DNA from: Aquimarina sp. MMG016
GTDB taxonomy: Bacteria > Bacteroidota > Bacteroidia > Flavobacteriales > Flavobacteriaceae
NCBI RefSeq assembly: GCF_018100805.1
Contig: NZ_JAGJEA010000002.1
Location: 1-64,000 of the forward strand
Length of the DNA stretch: 64,000 bases
Reading direction: 5' to 3'
In this document: positions 49,893 through 58,419 of the stretch, piece after piece
How positions within the stretch are numbered: position 1 is the first letter of the stretch
Layout: each line of letters starts with the position of its first letter
Made by a program: the position numbers and the translations under genes
Notes under the pieces: generated by a model
Told to the model about the DNA's origin: nothing
Databases searched by the model: none
Seen by the model: the letters and a program-made list of their open reading frames with translations, nothing else

Positions 49893-51152
49893 TTATAATG
49901 ATTTAAGTATCATTTTTCCATTAGAAATTACCCCATAAACATTACCTGTCATTGATTTACCAAGAAAAGCACTATTCTTTGAGGTTGATAAGATATTATC
50001 TTCTGTAAAGGTAGAATTTCCTTTTGGGGTAAATAAGGATAACTCTGCTTTATTTCCTTTATCTATGATATTGTTCTCAATATTAAAAACCGATTTACCT
50101 TTGGTAAGTAGTGCTATTGATTTTTCTGTTCCGAGGATTTTATTCAAAATTCCAAAAGTACTTTCTAATCCTATAGTACCATATTTGGCATTATCAAACT
50201 CTACTTTTTTATGTTCTACATCCATGGGTTGGTGATCACTGGTTACCATATCAATGGTCCCATCTTCAATACCTTTTAGTAGTGCATCTACATCTTTTTG
50301 AGTCCGTAGTGGAGGCAAAACTTTATAATTAGCATCAAAAGAAGTCAATTCATTATCCGTAAGAGCCAGATGATGGATGCTTACACTGCAGCTTACTTGT
50401 AATCCTTTTGCTTTAGCTTCTTTAATTAATGCTACAGATTTAGCTGTAGAAATGGTAGGGATATGTAATTTTCCACCTGTATACTCCAATAAAAATAAAT
50501 CTCTGGTGATTTGTAATTCTTCTGCAAGTGCCGGAATTCCTTTCAGCCCTAATAATGTACTTTGTTCTTCTTCATTGACCATACCTTTTCCTGCGATATC
50601 ATTGTTCTGAGGAAAAGAAAGTACCAATCCATCAAAATTTTGAGCATAGAGTAAAGCAATCTTAAGTAGATTTGGATTCTGAATTGCCTTTTTATAATCT
50701 CCAAAAGCTACGGCTCCTGCTTCCTGCATATCATACAACTCGGCCATATCAAGACCTTTGGATTCCGTAGTCAACGAACCAATAGGGTAAAGTGATACAG
50801 CATTGTTTTGTGATTTACTTTTTAAAAAGCCTACAGAAGCACTGGTATCAGTTATTGGTAATGTATTTGGATTTAACGCAATACCTGTAAACCCGCTTTT
50901 GGCAGCAACATCAAGTCCGTGAGTAATAGTTTCTCGTTCTTCATAACCGGGTTCTCCAAAACTGACACTACTATCGAACCAACCTTGTGATATATGTAGG
51001 TTATCTAGTTTTATTTCTTGAAATCCATCCTTAGCTTCAATTAAGGCATCTATATCAGAGATGATTCCGTTTTCGATCAAAATATCTACCGTTTGATTGT
51101 GAAAAGGTGACTCGGGATCAATTACGGTAGCTGCCTTTAATAAGAGGTTCAT
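49893..51152 (-). CDS. Dihydroorotase-like protein lacking metal histidines
   Basis: A 419-residue amidohydrolase fold protein like PyrC/PyrX: start NLLLKAATVIDPESPFHNQT, DHQPMDVEHKKVEFDNAKYG, TFGILNKIL. The sites that form HxHxR in active enzymes read D60-SSVSFGEPG69: both metal-binding His are Ser and the substrate Arg is Gly. This suggests a non-catalytic protein, as for PyrC-like partners of ATCase. The gene overlaps the BatA-type gene by 4 bases (51149-51152). Confidence 0.8.
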   Translation of the reverse strand: MNLLLKAATVIDPESPFHNQTVDILIENGIISDIDALIEAKDGFQEIKLDNLHISQGWFDSSVSFGEPGYEERETITHGLDVAAKSGFTGIALNPNTLPITDTSASVGFLKSKSQNNAVSLYPIGSLTTESKGLDMAELYDMQEAGAVAFGDYKKAIQNPNLLKIALLYAQNFDGLVLSFPQNNDIAGKGMVNEEEQSTLLGLKGIPALAEELQITRDLFLLEYTGGKLHIPTISTAKSVALIKEAKAKGLQVSCSVSIHHLALTDNELTSFDANYKVLPPLRTQKDVDALLKGIEDGTIDMVTSDHQPMDVEHKKVEFDNAKYGTIGLESTFGILNKILGTEKSIALLTKGKSVFNIENNIIDKGNKAELSLFTPKGNSTFTEDNILSTSKNSAFLGKSMTGNVYGVISNGKMILKSL

Positions 51153-53074
51153 TTTAGATATTTTAATAATAGAATTTCAATTAGCAGAAATATCAGCGCA
51201 AAAATAATAAACCATTTCCAAAGTTCTTGGATACTGGTCTCTTCTTTTATCTGATCAAATAATGTGGTTACAGATTCGGTTACTTCGTAATCAGCTGTAG
51301 TATTTAGATTATAATATTGTAAATCACTTTCTGAGCTGTCATAATTATAGCTTACATGCTTAATAATGTCATTTTTATTTTGCAAAGCATAAATTCCGGC
51401 TCTAGTGGGTACTTCGTCTGTTGTTATTCTTACTTTAGTAGAGAAACTTTGTTGTAATGGTATGATGTTTTCCTGGTCAGAAACCAGTGATAATATTCCG
51501 TCTTGTCCTAGAGATATAGCGACATCGTATGTGTTATTTTGTCCAATAGTATATGATATATCAGACAGTTGTAAACTTTGTTTTGCAATATTGTATAAGG
51601 TAGGAACAATCAGTGGCGAATTTTTGAAATTAGAGTTTTCACTATTGATCGCTGCTGTAAAAACATATAAATTATTGGTCTTATATAAAAAAGGGCTACT
51701 ATCTTCATAAGATAAAACTACATTATTTGCATTAGCCTGATAATATGTGTTTACTTTTGGATATTGAAAATTAGCAACTCTTTTATCAAAAACTCCTTTA
51801 TATAAAGGATGTGAAAAATTAATAGTAGTAATTTTCTTTTCCTGCTTTTTTTCAGTCAGTAAACCTTCTGAAGAAAAACCAGATGTAAATTGTTGATAAG
51901 ATGCTAAATCACCATCGTTAGCCGGAATAAAGCACACCGTACCCCCTTGATCAGTAAATGATTTCAAAGCATTAGTTAATGATACAGGAATCTGCTTTAT
52001 CTCATTGACCAGAACGATATTAGCGTTACTAATGTCATTATAGTTAAGATTTTCTAATGAACTACTGATCAGTTCAAATTCATCTTGAGTATATATATTC
52101 TTAATAAAAGTATCATTAGCTTCATTAATCGCAACTACTTTGATTTTTTCGGGAGTATTGATGGTAAAGTATCTGGAATTATCAAAGGTAATGGCAGGAT
52201 CCTCAAGAACTACACGACCATTGATCTTTGTATTTTCATCTAAACGAAATTCAGTATTCACAGAACCGTTTTTAGGAATAGAAACAGCAGTTTTGGCAAT
52301 AAGTTTATCTTCGTTATATAAAGCTAAAGAAGTATTTTCTGCATTAGCATCGGTATTGCTTAATTTTATCTGCAACATCAACTCGTTATTGATATTACGT
52401 TGTAGATATAAACTATCAACAGCAATGTTCTGACGTGTCACGGGCTGTAATTGTACTAAGTGCGTTTTTGAGGCAGCATCTGTAAGTAGTTCAAAACCTT
52501 CATCTTTTTGTTGAAAATCCGAAATGAGGATTACTCTTTTTATGGTTTCTTTAGAAGTGCTTAAAAGTTGTTTTGCTTTAAGATAAACAGCATTATAAGG
52601 TAACTGATTAGAGCTATAATCAATCTGAAGCAAATCATTCTGAATATCTTTTTTAGAAACCTGATTAAAAGTTTCTGAATTGGTAAAAAGTGATATTGTT
52701 TCTTCCTCTGAAAGGTTACTAAGTAATTCCTGTACAGCACGTTTTAGCAATGGCCCCTTAGACCCTTTTGCCTGCATACTAAAGGAATTATCTAGATAAA
52801 TTGCAGTTTCATTAGCTTTACCTACTATTTCTTCTGAAGCAAAAAATGGTTGTGCAAAAGCTAAAACAATTGCTGCTAACGCTAATAAACGAGTCAGAAG
52901 AGTCAACCATTTTTTGAGCTGCGAACTTTTACGGGTTTGGATGGTAACAGCCTTAAGAAACTGTACATTGGTGAAATCTACTTTCTGAAAACGTCGTAAC
53001 TGAAATAAATGAACTAGGATAGGAATAATAAGAGCAAAAAGTGCGTAAAGAAATTCCGGGTGTTTAAACTGCAT
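51149..53074 (-). CDS. BatA-domain membrane protein with VWA-like region
   Basis: The 641-residue protein has the N-terminal aerotolerance-type BatA domain (MQFKHPEFLYALFALIIPIL, RRFQKVDFTNVQFLKAV) with two membrane helices, a VWA-like extracytoplasmic region (AIYLDNSFSMQAKG; MIDAS DxSxS; SDF in LISDFQQKD) and a final membrane segment at the C-terminus (LWKWFIIFALIFLLIEILLL). Members often occur near MoxR/VWA operons; none is in the window. It is translationally coupled to the dihydroorotase-like gene. Confidence 0.8.
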   Translation of the reverse strand: MQFKHPEFLYALFALIIPILVHLFQLRRFQKVDFTNVQFLKAVTIQTRKSSQLKKWLTLLTRLLALAAIVLAFAQPFFASEEIVGKANETAIYLDNSFSMQAKGSKGPLLKRAVQELLSNLSEEETISLFTNSETFNQVSKKDIQNDLLQIDYSSNQLPYNAVYLKAKQLLSTSKETIKRVILISDFQQKDEGFELLTDAASKTHLVQLQPVTRQNIAVDSLYLQRNINNELMLQIKLSNTDANAENTSLALYNEDKLIAKTAVSIPKNGSVNTEFRLDENTKINGRVVLEDPAITFDNSRYFTINTPEKIKVVAINEANDTFIKNIYTQDEFELISSSLENLNYNDISNANIVLVNEIKQIPVSLTNALKSFTDQGGTVCFIPANDGDLASYQQFTSGFSSEGLLTEKKQEKKITTINFSHPLYKGVFDKRVANFQYPKVNTYYQANANNVVLSYEDSSPFLYKTNNLYVFTAAINSENSNFKNSPLIVPTLYNIAKQSLQLSDISYTIGQNNTYDVAISLGQDGILSLVSDQENIIPLQQSFSTKVRITTDEVPTRAGIYALQNKNDIIKHVSYNYDSSESDLQYYNLNTTADYEVTESVTTLFDQIKEETSIQELWKWFIIFALIFLLIEILLLKYLK

Positions 53075-53153
53075 TCCTATTAAGAGTTTGTCAAATATAC
53101 TATAAGATTTGGTATTAGTAGTTTTGGAGAATAAATATTTATTTTGATATTAT

Positions 53154-53561
53154 CTACTCTCTATAGACAACAACGGATCCAGCCAAAAAATCGTGAATTG
53201 CCTGGCGTTTTTGATTTCCCATCACTGTAAATAATGAAATCCAACCCAAAAACGATTTTACCAAATATCTAAACAATGCTGGAAGGAAAGATATATTCTT
53301 TTCTGGATTATTTTCACGTTTTACCTTAATGCCATTAACCATATGACCTATAGTGCCTCCAAAAATACTTGTACAAAGAGGGTCGTATAAACAAAAGATA
53401 AATACGAAGGCTATTATTCGAGCATTGTTTGGCACATCTTCAAAAGAAGAAAAAACATCTGTAATGATGATCATAAAAATGATTATTATAATAGAATCAA
53501 CTATTACAGCTTTTACTCTGTCAAAGATACCAGAGTATGCGTTTTCAATTATTGTTTCCAT
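53154..53561 (-). CDS. RDD-family membrane protein
   Basis: A 135-residue membrane protein with the RDD motif region: FDRVKAVIVDSIIIIIFMII (RxxAxxxD), GTIGHMVNGIKVKREN (conserved GxxxxGIKV), and FLGWISLFTVMGNQKRQAIH plus DFLAGSVVV at the end. Three predicted helices. Transport-related in some bacteria, otherwise of unknown role. It lies between the YitT and BatA-type genes. Confidence 0.85.
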   Translation of the reverse strand: METIIENAYSGIFDRVKAVIVDSIIIIIFMIIITDVFSSFEDVPNNARIIAFVFIFCLYDPLCTSIFGGTIGHMVNGIKVKRENNPEKNISFLPALFRYLVKSFLGWISLFTVMGNQKRQAIHDFLAGSVVVYRE

Positions 53562-53637
53562 AAAATAGTCGATATTTAATAATTCAATCTACAATTCTTT
53601 TTCTTTTCCAGAAAATCATTTAGGAATAATTTTGTAC

Positions 53638-54615
53638 TTAATACTCCAACGGTCTTTTTTTAATCATGCCTCCTCTGGTATCATTGATACTATGCATGAT
53701 TACAAAGGCATTAGGGTCAATCTTTTCAATTTCGGTATTAAGTTTACTGATCTCAAGACGTGTAATTACAGTGTAAACAATATCAACTTCGTTCATGTTT
53801 CCATTTGTTCCATATCCTTGCTTACCCTGATAAATAGTAACTCCACGACGCATTTTATGAGTAATCATATTTCGGACCTCGGTATTGTGTTCAGAAATAA
53901 TAGTAACTCCAGTATACTCTTCGATTCCTTCAATAACAAAATCCAAAGTTTTAGATGCAGATAAATAGGTAAGCATAGAATATAAAGCAGTTTCTATAGA
54001 TAATAAATAAGCCGCAGCAGAAAAAATAATCACATTGATAATTGTGATTGCATCACCTACGGTGGAACCAAGCTTTTTACTCATAAAGATTGCTAATACC
54101 TCTGTACCATCAAGTACCCCTCCACCACGAATGGAAAGTCCTATTCCGGCTCCTAAAAAGAATCCGCCAAATACAGAAACTAGTAATTTATCTTGCGTGA
54201 CTTCTGGAAAATTAAAAATAAATAGTGTCAGTGCTAGACCAGATATAGCAATTGTAGCCCGTATAGCAAAACGTTTTCCGATAACACGTAATCCCATAAT
54301 AATAAATGGAATATTAATCGCTACAATAAGAATATAAAGTGGAATAGATGTAATCTCAGATATCAGTAGTGAGATACCTGTTGCACCTCCATCAATAAAC
54401 ATATTGGGTAGTAAAAAACTTTCTAATCCAAAGGCAGCTGAGAAAACTCCCAATGTCATGAATAAGATATCTTTAAACAGGGAGAAAGTTGATATTCTTA
54501 GGGTTCTGATTCGTTTGGCTATTTCATGAGAATTCGCGCTTGAGAGTTGTCCTGATTTTCTCAGCTTTTGCAAGGCAAGAACTTGAATGATTTTTCGCTT
54601 CCAAATCGAATTCAT
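53638..54615 (-). CDS. YitT-family membrane protein with DUF2179
   Basis: The 325-residue protein has five or six membrane helices (FLMTLGVFSAAFGLESFLLP, FIDGGATGISLLISEITSIP, FFLGAGIGLSIRGGGVLDGT) and the soluble C-terminal DUF2179 domain (YTGVTIISEHNTEVRNMITH, IDPNAFVIMHSINDTRGGM). Probably a transporter-like protein; substrate unknown. N-terminal 40 residues are basic. The RDD gene follows 76 bases downstream on the same strand. Confidence 0.88.
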   Translation of the reverse strand: MNSIWKRKIIQVLALQKLRKSGQLSSANSHEIAKRIRTLRISTFSLFKDILFMTLGVFSAAFGLESFLLPNMFIDGGATGISLLISEITSIPLYILIVAINIPFIIMGLRVIGKRFAIRATIAISGLALTLFIFNFPEVTQDKLLVSVFGGFFLGAGIGLSIRGGGVLDGTEVLAIFMSKKLGSTVGDAITIINVIIFSAAAYLLSIETALYSMLTYLSASKTLDFVIEGIEEYTGVTIISEHNTEVRNMITHKMRRGVTIYQGKQGYGTNGNMNEVDIVYTVITRLEISKLNTEIEKIDPNAFVIMHSINDTRGGMIKKRPLEY

Positions 54616-54732
54616 TAAGAATTAGGTTAGATTTCATTAATAAATGACTAAAAATACACTTGTTACTTAGTTCTCATAAAGCTACATAACCTTTCTGTTT
54701 TTTGACTATTGTTTAACAAACCTTTGGGCAAT

Positions 54733-54760
54733 AAAAAAGCGAGAGGTTTACTCTCGCTTT
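54733..54760 (-). terminator. Terminator of the outer-membrane barrel gene
   Basis: AAAGCGAGAG (54736-54745), loop gttta, CTCTCGCTTT (54751-54760), with an A run (54733-54738) that is the T tail on the minus strand, 22 bases after the stop codon. Confidence 0.85.
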
Positions 54761-54782
54761 AGATCTATGTTTTTGATGTGAT

Positions 54783-55325
54783 TTAAAAAATGTAATACCC
54801 TACAGAAAGTTGAACGGTAGAGTTTTTAGTGTCAATATTATCATAGGCGTCAGTAAATCCAAAATTATACCTAGCTTGCGCAAAAAAGCTACTAATTTTT
54901 ACACTTACACCAGCAGCACCACTAACATCCAAATTATTAAAATCACCGGTTAAGGGATTTTCATCACCTTCTTGTATCGCAAACCCGAATTGTGGACCTA
55001 CTTCGAAACTTAATATTTTCAGAAACTTAAATTTTGCTAGTACAGGAACATTTAGATAATCAATATCTGTGTCAAACTCTCTAACATCTGCCCCTTGAGA
55101 AGAATATAATACTTCCGGTTGTATCGAGAAATTATCACCAAAACCTAATTCTAACAAACCACCAATATGAAATCCTGTTCTGGAATCGATATTAGCAACT
55201 CGATCTAAATTCCCTTCAAGATTAGCAAAATTAACCCCTCCTTTTATACCTAATTTAAACGTCTGGGCATTGGTCGTTGCTGTGAAAGTTATAAGCGCAA
55301 TGGCTATCATCAAAAGTCTTTTCAT
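54783..55325 (-). CDS. Outer-membrane beta-barrel (porin-like)
   Basis: The 180-residue protein has a signal peptide (MKRLLMIAIALITFTATTNAQ) and eight beta-strands in the OMP_b-brl_2 pattern (TFKLGIKGGVNFANLEGNLD, TGFHIGGLLELGFGDNFSIQ, PEVLYSSQGADV, FEVGPQFGFAIQEGDE, SFFAQARYNFGFTD), ending with the aromatic VGYYIF. Small outer-membrane barrel without known substrate. A -7 box TATCTTTG (minus strand, 55353-55360) lies 30 bases upstream. Confidence 0.88.
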   Translation of the reverse strand: MKRLLMIAIALITFTATTNAQTFKLGIKGGVNFANLEGNLDRVANIDSRTGFHIGGLLELGFGDNFSIQPEVLYSSQGADVREFDTDIDYLNVPVLAKFKFLKILSFEVGPQFGFAIQEGDENPLTGDFNNLDVSGAAGVSVKISSFFAQARYNFGFTDAYDNIDTKNSTVQLSVGYYIF

Positions 55326-55352
55326 GATTTATTGTTTTAAGATTGTTGGATT

Positions 55353-55360
55353 CAAAGATA
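55353..55360 (-). promoter_or_regulatory. -7 box of the outer-membrane barrel gene
   Basis: Minus-strand TATCTTTG matches TAnnTTTG, 28 bases before the start codon at 55325. No clear TTG at -33. Confidence 0.45.
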
Positions 55361-55548
55361 GAAACTTAATTACCTAATAAAAGGTTAAATTTTTGGAAGG
55401 ATTAGTTATAATATAACGTGTATTTATCTTAAAAAGTATTTTGTTTTTTTGTATTTTAAAATATCGAAGCAATTTTCCACTAATTTTTTGTAAAACTACT
55501 TTATAGTTAAGAGTTGTATCTTCGCTAAAAATCTGAAAAACTCAAAAC

Positions 55549-57108
55549 TTGCAATACGAATTTACCATACAGGTATCTCCCGAAATCGCTCATAATGTTG
55601 ATTGGCTAAAGACTGAAGTCTCAAGGAAAAATGGTATTCCAACATCTGAAATTAGACATGTAAAAATATTAAAGCGTTCTATAGATGCGCGTCAGAAAGC
55701 AATTAAAATTAACCTCAAGGTAAAAGTATATGTACAGGAAGATTTTGTAGATCAACCAATACAATTACCCGATTATCCTGATGTATCCGGAGCTGACGAA
55801 ATTGTGATTATAGGAGCCGGTCCTGCAGGATTATTTGCAGCTTTGAGATGTATAGAATTGGGGCTTAAACCCATTGTATTAGAACGAGGTAAAGATGTGC
55901 GTTCCAGGCGTAGAGATCTTAAAGCAATTAATAGAGATCATATCGTTGATGAAGATTCTAATTACTGTTTTGGAGAAGGAGGCGCCGGAACTTATAGTGA
56001 TGGTAAACTATATACTCGATCCAAAAAAAGAGGAGACGTTAATCGCATTCTGAAATTGCTTGTTGGTTTTGGAGCTACAGATCAGATTTTGGTCGAAGCA
56101 CATCCACATATTGGGACAAATAAGTTGCCGGCTATTATTGCAGATATAAGAGAGAAGATTATAGAGAGGGGAGGAGAAATTCATTTTGAGACACGAGTTA
56201 CTGATTTTGATATTAAAAACTCGGAAATACGGGGAGTTACACTTCAAAATGGAAGCTATATTGCTACCAATAAAGTAATTTTAGCAACAGGGCATTCAGC
56301 CCGAGATATTTTTGAATTATTGTATGCGAAGAAGATAGTTATTGAGGCAAAACCCTTTGCATTGGGTGTTCGTGTAGAACATTCACAGCAATTGATAGAT
56401 CAGATACAATATAAATGTGATACTCGAGGACCGTACCTGCCACCATCTCCGTATAGTATTGTGAAACAAGTAGGAGGAAGGGGAATGTATTCTTTTTGTA
56501 TGTGCCCGGGAGGCGTGATTGCGCCTTGCGCCACTAGTCCTGGAGAAGTAGTGACCAATGGTTGGTCTCCCTCTAAACGCGATCAACCAACATCTAATAG
56601 TGGTATTGTAGTAGAACTAAGGTTAGAAGATTTTGCAGAATTTTCTAAGTACGGAGCATTAGCCGGGATGTATTTTCAGAAAAGTATCGAACAAGAAGCC
56701 TGGCGTGTAGGAGGAGAAACCCAACGTGTTCCAGCTCAGCGATTAGTGGATATGACTAAAGGTAAGATTTCAAATGATTTACCTGAGACATCTTATAAAC
56801 CCGGCTTAACTAGTGCTGATATGAGTACTGTATTCCCTAAGTTTATTCATAAAACATTGCAGGAAGGTTTTAAGGCTTTTGATAAGAGTATGAGGGGTTA
56901 TCTTACGAATGAAGCTGTAGTTCACGCTCCAGAATCTCGTACTTCATCTCCGGTACGTATTCCCAGAGATAGACAAACACTGGAACATACTCAAATCAAA
57001 GGATTGTATCCTTGCGGAGAAGGTGCTGGATATGCAGGAGGTATTATCTCTGCTGCTATTGATGGAGAAAAGTGTGCAGAGGCTTGTGCAGCTAGCATAA
57101 AAAGGTAG
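55549..57108 (+). CDS. FAD-dependent dehydrogenase (COG2509 type), TTG start
   Basis: A 519-residue cytosolic flavoprotein: FAD-binding GAGPAGLFAALRCIELGLKP (about 86) with GEGGAGTYSDGKL, EAHPHIGTNKLP, VILATGHSARDIF, and the C-terminal FAD loop GEGAGYAGGIISAAIDGEK. The family is uncharacterised. The start is TTG at 55549; no in-frame ATG exists before the conserved N-terminal SxxIAHNVDWLKTE part. The last base touches the stop of the convergent kinase gene at 57109. Confidence 0.88.
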   Translation: MQYEFTIQVSPEIAHNVDWLKTEVSRKNGIPTSEIRHVKILKRSIDARQKAIKINLKVKVYVQEDFVDQPIQLPDYPDVSGADEIVIIGAGPAGLFAALRCIELGLKPIVLERGKDVRSRRRDLKAINRDHIVDEDSNYCFGEGGAGTYSDGKLYTRSKKRGDVNRILKLLVGFGATDQILVEAHPHIGTNKLPAIIADIREKIIERGGEIHFETRVTDFDIKNSEIRGVTLQNGSYIATNKVILATGHSARDIFELLYAKKIVIEAKPFALGVRVEHSQQLIDQIQYKCDTRGPYLPPSPYSIVKQVGGRGMYSFCMCPGGVIAPCATSPGEVVTNGWSPSKRDQPTSNSGIVVELRLEDFAEFSKYGALAGMYFQKSIEQEAWRVGGETQRVPAQRLVDMTKGKISNDLPETSYKPGLTSADMSTVFPKFIHKTLQEGFKAFDKSMRGYLTNEAVVHAPESRTSSPVRIPRDRQTLEHTQIKGLYPCGEGAGYAGGIISAAIDGEKCAEACAASIKR

Positions 57109-58311
57109 TTATTTTTTTATAGAAAATTCAAAAGTAGTGTATTCACCTATTTCAGAAGAAACTTTGATTTTACCATCTAACTTTTCTACTAATTTCTTAA
57201 CCGTAGATAATCCAATACCATTACCTCTATTTCCACTTCTATCTACATTTCCGGCGGTGGTAAATAAATCAAAGATTCCGGCAATCTTATTTTGTGGAAT
57301 TCCCATGCCGTTATCAGTGATTTTAAAATAGTAAAATATGTCATCCTCACAGGTGTCAATAGATATGATAATCTGTTCTTTATCATTATACTTAATACTA
57401 TTTCCGATGAGGTTAATGAATATTTGTTTTAAAGCTAGTTTATTTGATTCTATAACAGTATCAGATTCTGGATAATTAATGATGCAGTCATCCTTTATAC
57501 TTAAAAGATTAGTGATTTCTGTTAGTAGATTGTTCAAACCAAATTCTTCAGGTTTTTGATATACCAGACTTTCACTCTCATAATGTGCTAACACATCGCT
57601 AATGTATGTGCTCATGGTAAAAGAAGATTCTTTAATATACCCAAAATATTCTTTAGCTTCTTCGTTCAACACATCTTTAAGCTTTAGTTCTAAAACATCA
57701 GATGTAGTAACAATGTTAGCCAAAGGCATTTTAAGATCGTGAGAGATTACTTTGGCAAATTCACGCAAAGTTTCATTTCGTTTTTGAAGTTCACTTTGTA
57801 TTTTTTCTAAATCTCTATTTTTTTTATTTAGTTCAAAGAGTATAATAACTTGATTAGCTAATGCTTTTAGATATTGTAGTTGTTTTTCTGATAATTCTTT
57901 GGGTTTACCATCAATAACACAAAGTGTTCCTAAAGCAAAACCATCCTTGTCCACAAGAGGGATACCGGCATAAGAGATTACGATCTTATCTTTTTCGGTC
58001 AGTGGGTTATCATAAAATCGTTTATCCTTACGTGCATCAGGAATTATTAAAGGTTTTTCAGGTTCTAGAATAGCATGTGCACAAAAAGAATATTCTTTTG
58101 GAGTTTCTGAAACATCTAATCCATATTTAGATTTAAACCATTGACGATCTTCATCGACTAAAGATATCAGAGCTATCTCAGTTCCACATATGTGTGCAGC
58201 CAAGGCAGTGATATCATCAAATTCTTTCTCATATTCAGTATCCAGAATCTCTAAAGATCTTAGTGTTTCTAGTCTGAAATTTTCGTTTTTGGGTAAAGCC
58301 GGTGCAATCAT
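57109..58311 (-). CDS. GAF-domain sensor histidine kinase
   Basis: The 400-residue cytosolic kinase has an N-terminal GAF domain (about 20-165; ALISLVDEDRQWFKSKYGLD, SFCAHAILEPEKPLIIPDAR, AGIPLVDKDGFALGTLCVID), a coiled coil, HisKA (phospho-His in FAKVISHDLKMPLANIVTTS) and HATPase (FINLIGNSIKYNDKE, DNGMGIPQNKIAGIFDLF, GNGIGLSTVKKLVEKLDG). No regulator gene is adjacent, so it is an orphan kinase. Ligand unknown. The 5' side has a -7 box at 58360-58367. Confidence 0.92.
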   Translation of the reverse strand: MIAPALPKNENFRLETLRSLEILDTEYEKEFDDITALAAHICGTEIALISLVDEDRQWFKSKYGLDVSETPKEYSFCAHAILEPEKPLIIPDARKDKRFYDNPLTEKDKIVISYAGIPLVDKDGFALGTLCVIDGKPKELSEKQLQYLKALANQVIILFELNKKNRDLEKIQSELQKRNETLREFAKVISHDLKMPLANIVTTSDVLELKLKDVLNEEAKEYFGYIKESSFTMSTYISDVLAHYESESLVYQKPEEFGLNNLLTEITNLLSIKDDCIINYPESDTVIESNKLALKQIFINLIGNSIKYNDKEQIIISIDTCEDDIFYYFKITDNGMGIPQNKIAGIFDLFTTAGNVDRSGNRGNGIGLSTVKKLVEKLDGKIKVSSEIGEYTTFEFSIKK

Positions 58312-58359
58312 GGTTTATTAAGAGTTCAGTTGTGTGAGAACAATTCTTAATAAAATTAA

Positions 58360-58367
58360 CAAAAATA
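58360..58367 (-). promoter_or_regulatory. -7 box of the GAF kinase gene
   Basis: Minus-strand TATTTTTG, a TAnnTTTG match, about 50 bases before the start codon at 58311. No -33 TTG at standard distance. Confidence 0.4.
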
Positions 58368-58419
58368 TATGTTAAAAACTAAAAGTTGAGGCCACAAATG
58401 TAAAAAATAAATGAAATGT

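Noticed and set aside
49893..51152. Functional pyrC
   Set aside because: The metal-binding His pair and the substrate Arg are replaced, so I do not give the symbol.
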